Positions 46,071 to 59,065 of a stretch of 64,000 nt of DNA are shown one piece after another. The notes beneath the pieces are model-generated. The model saw only the letters and a list, made by a program, of their open reading frames with translations, ran no database searches and was not told the DNA's origin. Both the position numbers and the translations under genes were made by a program. Origin of the DNA: Hexactinellida sp. DTS-2022 (taxonomy: Eukaryota; Porifera; Hexactinellida); assembly GCA_028753945.1 (NCBI GenBank), contig JAPNXP010000002.1:9486001-9550000 (forward strand), written 5' to 3'. Each line of letters begins with the position of its first letter. The stretch's first letter is position 1.

Positions 46071-46269
46071 GATAAAACACTGCCCTAGATATCAAAGGTG
46101 GCCTGGCTTCCATAGGGCCAACTGTGACTGAACTGAATGAGGCCCGCAGCCACTAATGTCTTTCGACCGAGAAACGTGAATGTGGTATTAGGCTTTCATA
46201 CATAGGTGATGGATATTGTAGAAAATGCCAACATTTTTTGCCAATTTGAATGAATGGATGCAAATTTAA

Positions 46270-47062
46270 GGCTAATCAATATCAGAAACCAAAATAAATA
46301 TTTATGACACAAAATACACTCATTTTACAGTTTATTGCATTAAGGAGATACAATGGAGCATTTTCGACACCCGATAACCCCCAATTTTTATTGCGTTTTT
46401 AGACATGACTTTTTGATAGGAACAAATTACAGTATTGTCACAATTCTCTAAAATGGAAATTTGAATTAGATATTGTTAGTTTAAAATAGCCTAATAGTGA
46501 ATCCATACTAGTCAATATAAATTCTAGCTATTTACTCTATTAGGCGCAAGTTCTGTTATAGTGCAAGTTTCACTCTACTACATTAGTACAAGGGATTATG
46601 CCACACAGAATTTGCGATATCGATTTGATTCTTTTTTTCTATAGATTTTCAAATAATCACTCGATTTTATCAGAGATTTGGCATTATATAATGATTAACT
46701 CTATAACTTTGTATTAAAGTTGAAAATCGACACGGCATAATTTCAAGAACAACTGACAAGGATCATTTTTGAGGGATAATTTTTTTCTCTCCGACTTATA
46801 CTTTTTGAGTTATGCGAGCTATACAAATGTCACTATCCGGAAATCTTGAGATTTTTTTTTTTACAAAATGACGGTGACTTTGACCTTTAGTGAAGTGAAA
46901 AAGGTCAAAATAGTTACAAATTTCGAATTTTGCTTTCAGAATTGGAAACCTGGCATATCAATGTAGATTTGGAAATGCTAATACATTAAATATGGTATTT
47001 ATGTATTTTTGTATAAATGCTCCATTGTATCTCCTTAAACACTACTTCTATATATGTAGTCA
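46270..47062 (-). mobile_element. Truncated TTAA element F2, carrying J1
   Basis: TTAA at 46266-46269, then GGCTAATCAATATCAG. Matches the inverse of the right side of F1, interrupted by J1, and resumes with ACACTACTTCTATATATGTAG before similarity stops near 47062. Confidence 0.85.
46344..47034. mobile_element. TTAA element J1, 691 bp
   Basis: TTAA at 46340-46343 and 47035-47038; ends GGAGATACAATGGAGCATTT and inverse. Inserted in F2; the empty site (TGCATTAAACACTAC on one strand) is in F1 near 24030. Confidence 0.92.
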
Positions 47063-47173
47063 GGGACTTCTTTAATATAGGGACTGTAAACTTCGTTTTA
47101 CGGTAAATGAGCGTAGGCCTAAAACAGTAATGTTACTTATTGATATCCCGTAATCCGCAAATGCTAGACATAG

Positions 47174-47500
47174 GAAATGTATTATTGTCGTATAGGAAGT
47201 CATATTTTGGGAGTCCAACGGTAATATTGGTTTATCGAAAATATTTGTGTAATGTTAGTTATGCGATTTTCAAACCCTTCCATATATGGTAATATTGTTA
47301 AAATCTCGAGATTACTTAAGTTTATACATATGAAATGTATCATTTTCGTACAGGGAATCATATTTTGGGAGTCCAACGGTAATATTGGTTTATGGAAAAT
47401 ATTTGTGGAATGTAAGTTATGCGATTTTCACACCTTTCCATATATGGTAATATTGTTAAAATCTCGAGATTTGTTAGTTTTATACATATGAAATATATTA
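47174..47500 (+). repeat. 158-bp tandem repeat, just over two copies
   Basis: GAAATGTAT occurs at 47174, 47332 and (as GAAATATAT) 47490, and CATATATGGTAATATTG at 47281 and 47439, always 158 apart. Units differ by a few percent. Confidence 0.92.
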
Positions 47501-48899
47501 TTGGCGAATGGCAAATGGGAATTCATATTTAGGGACTCACTAGATCACATTGATTTACCTAAGGCGTTCCCCTTAGCCTATATTATTATTTTGGCACTCT
47601 CCACCGGTGGATTGCCCCGACCCTGTTTTGTAGTTTAGCTTCCTTAATATTTGGAACCTAATAATTTGAAATCCAACAAGAGCACAATAATTTATATATT
47701 CTGTAAGGAATAATCAAATTCCTTATCAAATTCAAGTGGTGCAATATTTATACTGTAAAATATGAAATTATGGGTCCAAGGAAAGTCAAAAATCCTATAT
47801 TCTTGTGTAATCTGTGCACAAATAATCACTATATCCATTATCACAGTATACTGTAAGTATATCATCAGTTCATTTCATTCAGTTGTATTCGATAATAAAT
47901 ATTTGCAACAACTAATAATATCTCAATAATTAACCGAGACAACTTTGCCGGGTTGATTCAATATTCTACATATTGTGAAGTCAAATAACAAAAATTGATA
48001 ACTGTTAACCGGAGTAATCCCATTCAATACCTTTTGTAGGGACTTGATTTCGTGGATCTGTTTGTTCGTCTTATCCGGAAATTCGTATTAAATGTGTTCG
48101 TAGCAACGAGGTTCTAATATACGTATTATATATATACTGGTGTCGTTTAAAAATAGGCAAATAAATTTGTTGAATTCAGAATGAACCAATTTACAATCTT
48201 TAAATTAAATGCTGATTACAAATTTATGAAGCACGAGCCCTTCGGTCTCGGTCCCTTTGCAACAGATCGGTGCTACGCACCTAAAGTTCACGGCCGCTAT
48301 GCAGCCTTGCACCTCACACTTTCTACCATGGAAATGGTGGAAAGGGACGTTATGATTTTGAATCTTCATTAATTTTTTTACATATTTTGTTTCAACAACA
48401 ACAACAAATATTCATATAATAAATTTATAAACGCGAAATTCGCGTATATCATACTTTTTAATTAATTTGAGGGAACTATAGAAGCTAGAGTTTCAAAAAC
48501 TTCAGGGATATTTCTTAACCACTATTAGAAAAAGGTGATGCACTTCTGGATAACTCGGGTATGTATTATGTTTCTGGAAATTAAAACGAAATGAAATAGA
48601 CAAAGAAAGTCAAAGAAATGCGATATTTTGCATTTCTTGGGTCAAATATACATGAAGCTATTGCACGATCAGTACCAAGTTGCATCATAAATTTACCTAT
48701 AATAAATACAAGTATCTCCAAAGATTTCAGAGCTCTGGACGTATGCTTTCGTTTAGAATTAATTCATTGAAGTGTAGAATTATGGGTTTTCAGATAATAG
48801 TGATTAAAGACAATAGATAAGATTCACTGGTGTTTCACCCCAGTTTGGAATCCTCCGTTAACCTACCGTTCGCTAAATCATGAAAATATATAATTTGCA
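47501..48899. other. No supported gene
   Basis: Mostly featureless. A 63-codon ORF at 48181-48372 has slightly higher GC (ACGAGCCCTTCGGTCTCGG) but no recognisable motif. The stretch 48395-48450 repeats sequence seen at 49500-49570. Confidence 0.35.
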
Positions 48900-49210
48900 A
48901 TATTTAATCGAATTCCATACAACTCGCTGCGTATTATCTGAGTTCGCATTCTTTTGGGACATCCTTTCCGGAAATAATACAGGGAAAACGTGGTGATTAA
49001 TGTTGTAATATGTATAATATGTCTACACTAGTTGGGATACGGTAAGTATATACTAAATATGTATTAGAATTGACTTGAAATAAGTTACATAATCAATTAA
49101 TCTGTGATAATGCAACAAGAAAAGAAAGATATATGCAGATCAGGGATTCGAACCCATGATCAACTGACTGTAGGCCATATATGCTAACAATTGAGATATA
49201 TGTGATTTTA
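48900..49210 (-). repeat. tRNA-derived SINE-like repeat, copy 1
   Basis: On the minus strand, 49205-49140 reads like a tRNA head: box A-like TATCTCAATTGTTAGCA and box B GGGTTCGAATCCCTG (49155-49141). A tRNA-unrelated body follows to about 48900, shared with 63020-63736. The acceptor stem does not pair well, so it is not a functional tRNA gene. Confidence 0.65.
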
Positions 49211-49469
49211 AGATTTGTTTATATGATATAATTATTTAAGTGCACGATATATTACATAAATAACAAAGAATGTCAGTTGCGATATTTAATAATGCTGAAT
49301 CATCAATAATTACGTCACTAAATTGGCATTCTGAAGACTTTGGAGAATTAATTTCAAAGTTTTTTCACTTCTCAAATAATTCTTTGATATATTAGCTTCA
49401 TTTCAATTTACAAACTCGCTTTTCAATTTTGCAACTAAATCGTCTAAATTGTCAGTCGAAGCATCCTTA

Positions 49470-49680
49470 ACCTATAATACCCGTTGAAAGCTAACTTCTA
49501 GGTTGCTTTTGAATTTTATTAATTTGTTTACCTATTTTGTGTCAACTATAACAACAAATATTCATATTATAAAATTGTAAATGTAAATTCGTGTTCAGCA
49601 CAATTGTTAACTTATAATACCCGTTGAAAGTTAAATTCTGTTTTTTTTTTAATTTTCATTAAGTATCACATTATCTGAGA
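49470..49680 (-). repeat. Repeat R fragments, inverted
   Basis: ATAATACCCGTTGAAAG at 49478 and 49615, flanking a piece matching 48380-48450 and the inverse of 37495-37560. Class unknown. Confidence 0.55.
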
Positions 49681-50364
49681 TATGTCCCAAAAAATTTCAA
49701 AAGGTGTCAAAATGTATCCAAAGAATTTAAATTCATAATTCGGGCCAAGTAATGCTATTAATGAACAACCATACACCTTTCCTGAAATTATCACACCTGC
49801 GGCACTCACAGTCTAGGCTATGGAGGCGACTCAGAGAAAGACTTACCATGGCAGTGATTTCAAATTGGCCCACAGGCCACAGCTTTGTAGTCGGCATAGT
49901 AAATTGTAAAATTACAGCTGTGTTGACATGTTATATACTTACTGGAGACACTATGGGTTGAGCTTGAGAATATATTTCCTCCATTACAATATGCTGCAGT
50001 TTGGATCAGAAAGGACCGACGGTCCGTTTCGCCCGGTCAGCCAGTCGCACCAGTCGCACTTTTTTAAAGTGCGACTGGTCCAAGTTAGCGATCTAACGGT
50101 CTGGACCAGTAGATTGCTCGGGACCGATCCATCAATCCGGACTGGTTAATTGGTCTGAACTCATCCTAGATTGCACAAACGATCCATCTCCAATCCGTCA
50201 TTACCCACTGGCTACAGGCACATAAGTTAATTATACTTGCACCGTACATCGGTCTGGACTCTGGAATTGTCTATCGTTCTGAACCGGTTCATTGGCCTAT
50301 GATTTTGAGTGCGCAATCTGGACCGATCCGGATCGCCTATAAAAACTTAATGACGGTCCGTCCC
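49681..50364. other. Non-coding; GC-richer block at 50000-50360
   Basis: No supported gene. 50010-50360 is rich in GGACCG/CGGTCC and CAGTCGCAC strings, including the hairpin GCGACTGG/CCAGTCGC. GACGGTCCGT occurs at both edges (about 50017 and 50352). Probably an unclassified repeat. Confidence 0.4.
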
Positions 50365-50542
50365 GGTGTAACAGCCTAGATTAAACTCCCCACCCAGTTC
50401 AACCACGGGGATAATCTGGGCTAGCTAAATTTACTCCGGGGATAATCTGGGCTAGCCTAAATTTACCCCGGGGATAATCTGGGCTAACCTAGATTAACTC
50501 CAGGGGTTGAACTGAGTGTGGGTTAATCTTGGTTGCTACACC
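50365..50542. mobile_element. MITE S, 178 bp, with three internal tandem units
   Basis: Inverted ends of about 38 bp: GGTGTAACAGCC ... CCCAGTTCAACC against GGTTGAACTGAG...GGTTGCTACACC. The centre has three copies of GGGGATAATCTGGGCTA about 33 bp apart. No target duplication identified. Confidence 0.75.
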
Positions 50543-50586
50543 TGTGCATTAAATTTACGGACTACTCTGCATCTCTGCTCTATTAA

Positions 50587-52630
50587 GGGTGCTCTGTACT
50601 GATATTTTGACACCCGACGACCTAATGTTTTTATTGCGTTTTTGGATAGTACTAATATATCTAAGATATCCCTGAAAATATTAGAGTTCTACTATGTATA
50701 TATCCTTAGTTATGAACTAGACAATGTCAATATGGGCCTAATCCATACTAGCCAAATATTTACAAAAAATTTTTATGTTAGTTTTTAGCGCGAAACATGT
50801 CAATTATAAAATATACCTGAGTCAATACTCAATGTTTTAAATCGAACCGAAATATGCTTTTTCTTTAATCTACTCTATGTTATTGTCATTTTTGTGAAAT
50901 TGGTCAAAAAAAACCCACTATTTTTCATTAAAAGTATACTAATTCAATTTTTTTGTATTATATTGCCAAAACTGCCCGCTTTTAAAACATGCGCCTACAT
51001 ATACTGAGCATTTTAAAAAAAAGTTTGACTTTCTAGAATAAAAATTCCCTTTTTTACATCCATATGCCCAAATGGTCTTTTTTTACACCTTCATAATTAG
51101 CATTTAATTAATTTGTGTCGAAGTGGCTGAGTCCTGAATATGAAAGTGCGAGGAAAAGGAGTTCCTAAACTGCATAAAATAGATAATGTCATTTGAAATT
51201 GAATTAGACTATTTTTAGAAATTTAGAGCTAAGCTCTATCTCATTTGGATCAGAAGTTGGATTTTTGTCAGCTTTTTAACATATTGCCACTTTGACACCA
51301 CCATATTTGGGCATTTGAAATCAGAACACATCATTCGAATTATAATATAATCCCAAAAGTTTATCCAATGAGTAAGAAATAGTATCATGATGTGACTAGA
51401 ATTTTAGAGCTAGTCTCTGCTGTCCAGAGATCAAGAGTTACAAAATTTGCTTCGTCATCAAAATTGGGCACATCAAATTACCATATATGGTCATGTTAAA
51501 AAGTGTGACACCTAGAGTCCTAAAATGTATTATAAACGTATAGCAAGTCAGGTATTTACAGTATTTTCTAATGCCTATGATCATTTTATCTCAAAGCGTT
51601 TCTGAAATATCAACAGGTGTGAAATGTCAGATTTTTTGCCCCCTTCTGTGGCCCAAAAGTCCATAACTTATCGAATAATGATTGGATGGTGTTGTGTAAC
51701 GTCTCATTTTGTGCGCAAATGCTATTTCCATATTTGTATTACCAAATTGGTGTTTTATATAATACTTTATTGTATATTTGAGGGCCTTGAGGTGTGAAAA
51801 TATGACAAAACAGACAAAACCATAGTCATAAATTGGTCATAACTCATGATATATTATTGTAAAAGTGTTGAAAACAAATGCTACGCATAGATAAGAAGCT
51901 GGCGCATTTTTATGAAGAATAACAGAATTATTCTGCTGTCCAATTTCCCACAGTAATATATGATCACCGGGTACTTGCATACCCTTCATATTCTTTTATG
52001 CCCCTAATTTCCTAATTTTTGACATATTCCTGAACTTTTTGACGTGAACCTGTATATTTTGACCTGTAGATTCCGAAATTTTTAATTTTGGGAACAATAT
52101 ATGGCAGTGTAGAATTTTATCACCTCATTTGATGTTGAAATTCGGTAAAATTCGTGGGCCGCAGCCTTAGAAGGCTTATAAAACCAAAAATAATTATCAG
52201 AAAGTCAAAAAATTTCTCTGGGGTAACACATGATGCATCCTCAGACCCTTGAACTAGAATTGAAAAATTTTTCTTCGAACATTTTATAACGATAGTTTAG
52301 TGCACGACTGCGTTTTATGATTATTTTGAAAAAATGCCCTTTAGAATCGTTTCTTCTGCAAAAATAAATAAAATAAAAATTATTACTGAGAGGAAATAGT
52401 CTCATAATAATATGTTCAAAAATTCAAAAAGATTCAACAATTTTTGAAAAAATGTCATGCCCATATAAGGAAGTCGACTTCTTATTTTATTAAAAAACAC
52501 CATCTTGATTGAAAATTAAGAAAAAAAAAATCATAGAAGTCAATCTCTATCTCATCTAGAGTATTCCTAGTAGTAAATTATGCAATTCTGAGATTCACCG
52601 TGAACGCCCGAATATCAATACAGATTACCC
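50587..52630. mobile_element. TTAA element C1, 2,044 bp
   Basis: TTAA at 50583-50586 and 52631-52634; imperfect inverted ends GGGTGCTCTGTACTGATATT / AATATCAATACAGATTACCC. Same length as C2 and nearly identical. No long ORF, so nonautonomous. Confidence 0.93.
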
Positions 52631-52634
52631 TTAA

Positions 52635-54262
52635 CTTGTAATAATTATATTGAATTAACTTGTTCAATCCTACTCTAGTGATTCAACTTGCGATAATTAT
52701 ATTGATTTAACTTATAAATTCCAGCTGGCTTCTTCTATTTAATTCTAGTATTACCATACAATGGATTAAATAAATAATATAATATAAGGAATTTGTTGAC
52801 TGTACTCAAATCACCGTGGATAACATTGCTAAAATAAATAACTAATAATATAACTTATTATCAATACATAATGAATGAATGGCATTAAACTAAAGATGGT
52901 TTATGATAGAACCGTTAAGATTTTACATTCCACAACAACGACAGATTAAGTGATTATATTTATTTCGGCGAGAATATTCTTGCACAATTAATGTTCTGAC
53001 GTAATTAATTATATTTAATTCATTTTGTATTTAACTTATAGACGGTTCCAATTGGATTATTGGGGTTATCGAGTACGTGGAATTCAAATATTATAGTGAA
53101 ATTCAATTTAAATTAATAATAATTGCAAATAATTGAACTTAATTTATTTTGCTGTATATAATAATGGTGTTAACTGTAGACTGCCTAACTAATACACGTT
53201 GTGTCAGGAGGAAACATGTCGATCTAATTAATAAAATTTCGAGAAAATTCGGATTTAGACATTGTTTTGTATTCTCAATCGATTTCAAAAAAAAAATCAA
53301 AATTTTCAGAATTTGTTATGATGACGTAGCATAAAATTGAACTGCTCCACTTGCCACCCTCTTACTTTTGTGGATAAGAAATGTGAAAATCTCACCGTGG
53401 GAATACCTATAAGAAGATATTAGACTAATCTTATCTGTTTTAGGATTTTTGGGTGGACTAATATAGAGTTGTGACAGATATAACTCAAATATATGTATAT
53501 TTTCGTAATCCATGGTTCATTAAATAGAAATTTATCATTTTTATGAAAATTACGTAACTTTAGTTTCCTGATGCAGAATTGTTCTAATTTTGAGATCTGT
53601 TAACTAATAAGACAGTCGTATTTGTTCCTGTTTAGAAACAAAGGATTACTTATATATCAACGGCGTTATATCGATTTAAAGAGAAAGTATGTGTCATCAC
53701 TTTTTGACTAAATCCTCGATTAAATCTTTTCAAAAAATTCGTATTATCAATATATTATTGTGCTCTTGTTGGATTTCAAATTTATAGGTTCTACATATTA
53801 TATACAAAGAACTACAGGTTAAGTTATTTTCCTGTATATCACACCGGCAGTCTACGGTTAAATAATTATAAATTAATTAAATATTTATACTAATTAGCTA
53901 AATTTCATTAATCTCAGAGATTTATCAAGATAGAAACAAACTTTCAATTTATCAATTGGTCCTTATGCCAGGTACCACCTATACAAGTGGGTGTTGACAC
54001 CTTGAGGTGATGATGACATCGTTAAAAACAGGTGTTTTTACAATTTTGTTAATTCGATATTTAAAATGGGTTAGTTGATGTTGGGTGATGACCTAACACT
54101 CACCAAAAAATGCTGAGTAATCAGCTATTATATTCTACTCAAACTTGAATATCTCTTAAATAAAGTGAGCTAAATGGAGACTTCCAACTCACTAAGGGTC
54201 GTTGCCTTTTGAATCACCATTCTGAAATAATTTAACACCTTCATAGTGATGATGACATGGCG
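52635..54262. other. No gene seen
   Basis: Very AT-rich. Short ORFs at 53149 and 53316 have no supporting motif. Confidence 0.4.
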
Positions 54263-54391
54263 AAAAAAATCCAAAATTGCAGCCTGTGCCGACAGTATGT
54301 TCCTTTGGAGGCACTATCAATAAACCACCACCAAAATATAGTGCCACCAAAGGAACATGCGTCGGCACAGGCTGCAATTTTGGATTTTTTT
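54263..54391. repeat. Foldback element L, 129 bp
   Basis: 54263-54317 pairs with 54338-54391 (AAATCCAAAATTGCAGCCTG, GTGCCGAC, GTTCCTTTGG and inverse) around a 20-base loop. Near-perfect stem. Confidence 0.9.
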
Positions 54392-55234
54392 AATTTTCTA
54401 TAGATTTTCAAATAATCACCCGATTTTCTCAGAATTTTGGCATTATATATTTATTAAGTCCATAACTTTGGATTAAAGTTGAAAATCGACACGGCTTATG
54501 TACATGAACAACTGATAACGATTATTTTTTAAGAATAGTTTTTTCTCTACGACTTATACTTTTTGAGATACACGTAAGAATACAAAGGTCACTCTCCGAA
54601 AATTCCTACGGAATGTACCGTATTTATTCGAATAGTAGCCTAGGCGATTATTGTTTTTTAGGCCATTTTCTGACCAATAATTTTTTGTGACCTTTCGAGA
54701 ATATCACATGTCGATACAAATTATTTAGTATAGTCGGTTGATAATCGTATTTCGACTAATATTAGATAAAGAAATTTACTCAAGGTACCGGTAGTAAATT
54801 TATATTTTCTAATTTGTGGGGGCTATTATTCGAGGTAGGCGATTATTCGAATAGGGGCTACTATTAGAGTATAAACGGTATTTGTACAAAATGACGGTGA
54901 TTTTGACCTTTGGTGACATCAAAAATGTCAAAAAAATGTCCGGATCAAATTTTTCTTTCGGATTTGGATAGATAGCATGTCAGAGTATAGCTAGGAGTGG
55001 TTTAACAAAAATTAATCCTTTTTCATGAATTTCCAATAATTCAGGATTTTATGGCCATATTTTTCCATAATACCATGATTTCGACCTTTGGTGACGTCAA
55101 AAATTTAAAAAAAAAATCCGAATCCAATTTTGCTTTCGGAAATGGATAGATAGTCTATCAAAGTATAGTTGTAATGCTTGAACAATAGTTTTACATTATT
55201 TGATAATCTTTTATTAATTTGAGCCTCTATCTCC
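54392..55234 (+). mobile_element. J-family element J2, left end missing
   Basis: ATAGATTTTCAAATAATCACC, GTTGAAAATCGACACGGC and ACAAAATGACGGTGA match J1. The right end CTATCTCC meets TTAA at 55235-55238, inside the retroelement ORF. The left end is lost where L begins. It contains extra sequence relative to J1 (54600-54890). Confidence 0.75.
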
Positions 55235-55238
55235 TTAA

Positions 55239-56500
55239 ACGTAGAGAGATTCCATCGCAGGTCTATCGGTAGAATAATTATAGTTGAGTTGGGGGACGGC
55301 GCGCGGATATTACCTGGCTGGCGGAAGACGGGAAAGTAAACAATTTCAATATACTTGGTTATGAGTTCGCCTTGTATTCTTCCCCTTTTCACCTGCGAGG
55401 GAAGTATACCTTGAGGAGATGGGTGAGGGCGTCGGCAGGGCAAGTATATATTCTTGCTACCCTGTGGGCACTCCCCATGTATGCGTGGTCTATCATTTTG
55501 CCACAATAGTGGAAGGAAGCCGTGTCTATGGGGACGGGTTGTCGATGGGGTTGCACGCGGGCAACCCAGGCCTTCCTGTCGGGGATGTATTCGGCATCCT
55601 GGGTAAGATTAAGAGCTGTTTGTTTCAGGTTGTAGTGACGAGTAAGTGGGTGGCTGTATTCTGTGAAGGGAAAGGTGGCGGCTATGTCATCGAAGTAAAG
55701 AGTCATCACCTCTCCAGGAAGCGGCTGGTATGAGGTGAGGAGGTGGGCGGTTACCATGCGGGCAAGTTCTGAAGCCAACGGTAGTCCCATGGGGATCCCA
55801 CGACTCCCCAGGTGGAAGAATTCCTGCCCTTCCGTAACAAAATTGAACTGCAAGAGGGCCGCCAGCAGTTGGTATTCTGACTTTTTTAGGGGCAGATAAA
55901 AGTGAAACGCGTGAAGGATAGCTCGATGTGTCGTTGAGGGATAAAACTTCTCTATATCGCTTGTATAGATTGTCTTAGGGGAGCCGTTGACCTCGAAGGC
56001 GGCCTGAACTTCAAATATATCCCCTTTAAGATGTTTGCTCCGTTGTATGATCGTGGTTATGAGGCCTCTCAAATATAATGAAGACAGGGCGGTGATGGTA
56101 GATGCGTGGTTGACTATGGGGCGGTTATAGGAATGATCTCTTCGGGTATTAGAGTAAATATGGAGAATTTTGGGTGTGCTGTTGGGAAAATGTTGTCCAA
56201 GTACGCTTGCTTCTGAGTCTTTATCATGAATGATAGTTTGGGACACCGCTCATCGGTCTTACCCACAGTCACGTTCAGGCTCTTCTCCCCTACTGAACCC
56301 CTAAACACCCCAATTTTTCGAAAAATCGAGGTCTTTCCTGAATGTTGCATATAATATATGTTTAAATGCTTCTGCAAAGTTTGAGCAAATTCTATTCAAT
56401 AAAAAACAAATTATGCCCAGCCAAAGTTTTCGTAATGAAGAAATCTCATTAGAAAAATCTCGGGGATCAGCAAAACCTGACCCCAATTAATATAAGTTGG
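55239..56500 (-). pseudogene. Reverse transcriptase of Penelope-like element (3' part)
   Basis: Minus-strand ORF 56246-55389 holds an RT domain: TPKILHIY..RPIVNHAST (entry region), TIYTSDIEKFYPSTTHRAIL (motif A, Asp), SRGIPMGLPLASELARM (motif B) and LYFDDIAATF (motif C, YFDD). After 55389 the frame changes, possibly a frameshift at a CGCAG/GTGAAAAG string, and continues as RIQGELITKYIEIVYFPVF to NLSTF, where J2 cuts it at TTAA. Upstream (56500-56250) are broken coding remains. The order RPIV..D..PMG..DD and the DKG motif in the upstream half point to a Penelope-like element; a non-LTR element is the alternative. No GIY-YIG or other endonuclease is visible. Confidence 0.65.
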
Positions 56501-57013
56501 TAAGAACAGTGAACATAGTAGAGCTATGAACTGTAGTGGAATCAATAGTTAAATGTATTAGGTAGGGAGCTATGGAGAGCTTTTTCCAATAATAAAACAT
56601 AAACTTATGTAACACTAATAAAATAGGCCTATGATAAATGTTTGACATCCAAATTCTCGAAAATTCCGAAGGAATGACATGTTATAAAGGAAGTTATAAG
56701 CATAATTGGGAATCTGGCTTCATAGCTCCCTACCAGGATACTTTATACAATTGATCAATAAGCATATTAACTTAATATACAACCATAGCAGAATTATCGT
56801 AAAGTAACCTGTATAATTTACTATATGGAGCTTTGTATAGGAATCCATATAGTGCTATTTTTGTAATTGTTGCTATGGGAAAAGTATGCACACGCAAGTT
56901 GAGTTTAGAATATACATAGAATCATTATATGATGTAGTTTTAAATTAACAGTTAAAAACGAGTTCGCTCAGTGGGGATGGAGAGCCTTCATATCCTTCCT
57001 GTGTAGGGCCCTC
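56501..57013. repeat. Spacer with repeat R, copy 2
   Basis: 56773-56995 matches R copy 1 at 37250-37460. The rest is AT-rich and breaks the retroelement between its two halves. Confidence 0.6.
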
Positions 57014-57017
57014 TTAA

Positions 57018-59061
57018 GGGTGCTCTGTACTGATATTTTGACACCCGACGACCTAATGTTTTTATTGCGTTTTTGGATAGTACTAATATATCTAAGATAT
57101 CCCTGAAAATATTAGAGTTCTACTATGTATATATCCTTAGTTATGAACTAGACAATGTCAATATAGGCCTAATCCATACTAGCCAAATATTTACAAAAAA
57201 TTTTTATGTTAGTTTTTAGCGCGAAACATGTCAATTATAAAATATACCTGAGTCAATACTCAATGTTTTAAATCGAACCGAAATATGCTTTTTCTTTAAT
57301 CTACTCTCTGTTATTGTCATTTTTGTGAAATTGGTCAAAAAAAACCCACTATTTTTCATTAAAAGTATACTAATTCAATTTTTTTGTATTATATTGCCAA
57401 AACTGCTCGCTTTTAAAACATGCGCCTACATATACTGAGCATTTTAAAAAAAAGTTTGACTTTCTAGAATAAAGATTCTCTTTTTTACATCCATATGCCC
57501 AAATGGTCTTTTTTTACACCTTCATAATTAGCATTTAATTAATTTGTGTCGAAGTGGCTGAGTCCAGAATATGAAAGTGCGAGGAAAAGGAGTTCCTAAA
57601 CTGCATAAAATAGATAATGTCATTTGAAATTGAATTAGACTATTTTTAGAAATTTAGAGCTAAGCTCTATCTTATTTGGATCAGAAGTTGGATTTTTGTC
57701 AGCTTTTTAACATATTGCCACTTTGACACCACCATATTTGGGCATTTGAAATCAGAACACATCATTCGAATTATAATAATATCCCAAAAGTTTATCCAAT
57801 GAGTAAGAAATAGTATCATGATGTGACTAGAATTTTAGAGCTAGTCTCTGCTGTCCAGAGATCAAGAGATACAAAATTTGCTTCGTCATCAAAATTGGGC
57901 ACATCAAATTACCATATATGGTCATGTTAAAAAGTGTGACTCCTAGAGTCCTAAAATGTATTATAAACGTATAGAAAGTCAGGTATTTACAGTATTTTCT
58001 AATGCCTATGATCATTTTATCTCAAAGCGTTTCTGAAATATCAACAGGTGTGAAATGTCAGATTTTTTGCCCCCTTCTGTGGCCCAAAAGTCCATAACTT
58101 ATCGAATAATGATTGGATCGTGTTGTGTAACGTCTCATTTTGTGCGCAAATGCTATTTCCATATTTGTATTACCAAATTGGTGTTTTATATAATACTTTA
58201 TTGTATATTTGAGGGCCTTGAGGTGTGAAAATATGACAAAACAGACAAAACCATAGTCATAAATTGGTCATAACTCATGATATATTATTGTAAAAGTGTT
58301 GAAAACAAATGCTACGCATAGATAAGAAGCTGGCGCATTTTTATGAAGAATAACAGAATTATTCTGCTGTCCAATTTCCCACAGTAATATATGATCACCG
58401 GGTACTTGCATACCCTTCATATTCTTTTATGCCCCTAATTTCCTAATTTTTGACATATTCCTGAACTTTTTGACGTGAACCTGTATATTTTGACCTGTAG
58501 ATTCCGAAATTTTTAATTTTGGGAACAATATATGGCAGTGTAGAATTTTATCACCTCTTTTGATGTTGAAATTCGGAAAAATTCGTGGGCCGCAGCCTTA
58601 GAATGCTTATAAAACCAAAAATAATAATCAGAAAGTCAAAAAATTTCTCTGGGGTAACACATGATGCATCCTCAGACCCTTGAACTAGAATTGAAAAAAA
58701 TTTCTTCTAACATTTTATAACGATAGTTTAGTGCACGACTGCGTTTTATGATTATTTTGAAAAAATGCCCTTTAGCATCGTTTCTTCAGCAAAAATAAAT
58801 AAAATAAAAATTATTACTGAGAGGAAATAGTCTCATAATAATATGTTCAAAAATTCAAAAAGATTCAACAATTTTTGAAAAAATGTCATGCCCATATAAG
58901 GAAGTCGACGTCTTATTTTATTAAAAAACACCATCTTGATTGAAAATTAAGAAAAAAAAAATCATAGAAGTCAATCTCTATCTCATCTAGAGTATTCCTA
59001 GTAGTAAATTATGCAATTCTGAGATTCACCGTGAACGCCCGAATATCAATACAGATTACCC
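57018..59061. mobile_element. TTAA element C2, 2,044 bp, in the retroelement
   Basis: TTAA at 57014-57017 and 59062-59065. Near-identical to C1 with the same ends. It lies just downstream of the DKG region of the retroelement ORF. Confidence 0.93.
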
Positions 59062-59065
59062 TTAA

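Noticed and set aside
49141-49205. Possible tRNA gene on the minus strand
   Set aside because: Box A and B are present but the acceptor stem does not pair and the unit recurs as a repeat, so a SINE head is more likely.
55419-55733. 104-codon plus-strand ORF
   Set aside because: Antisense to the RT domain.
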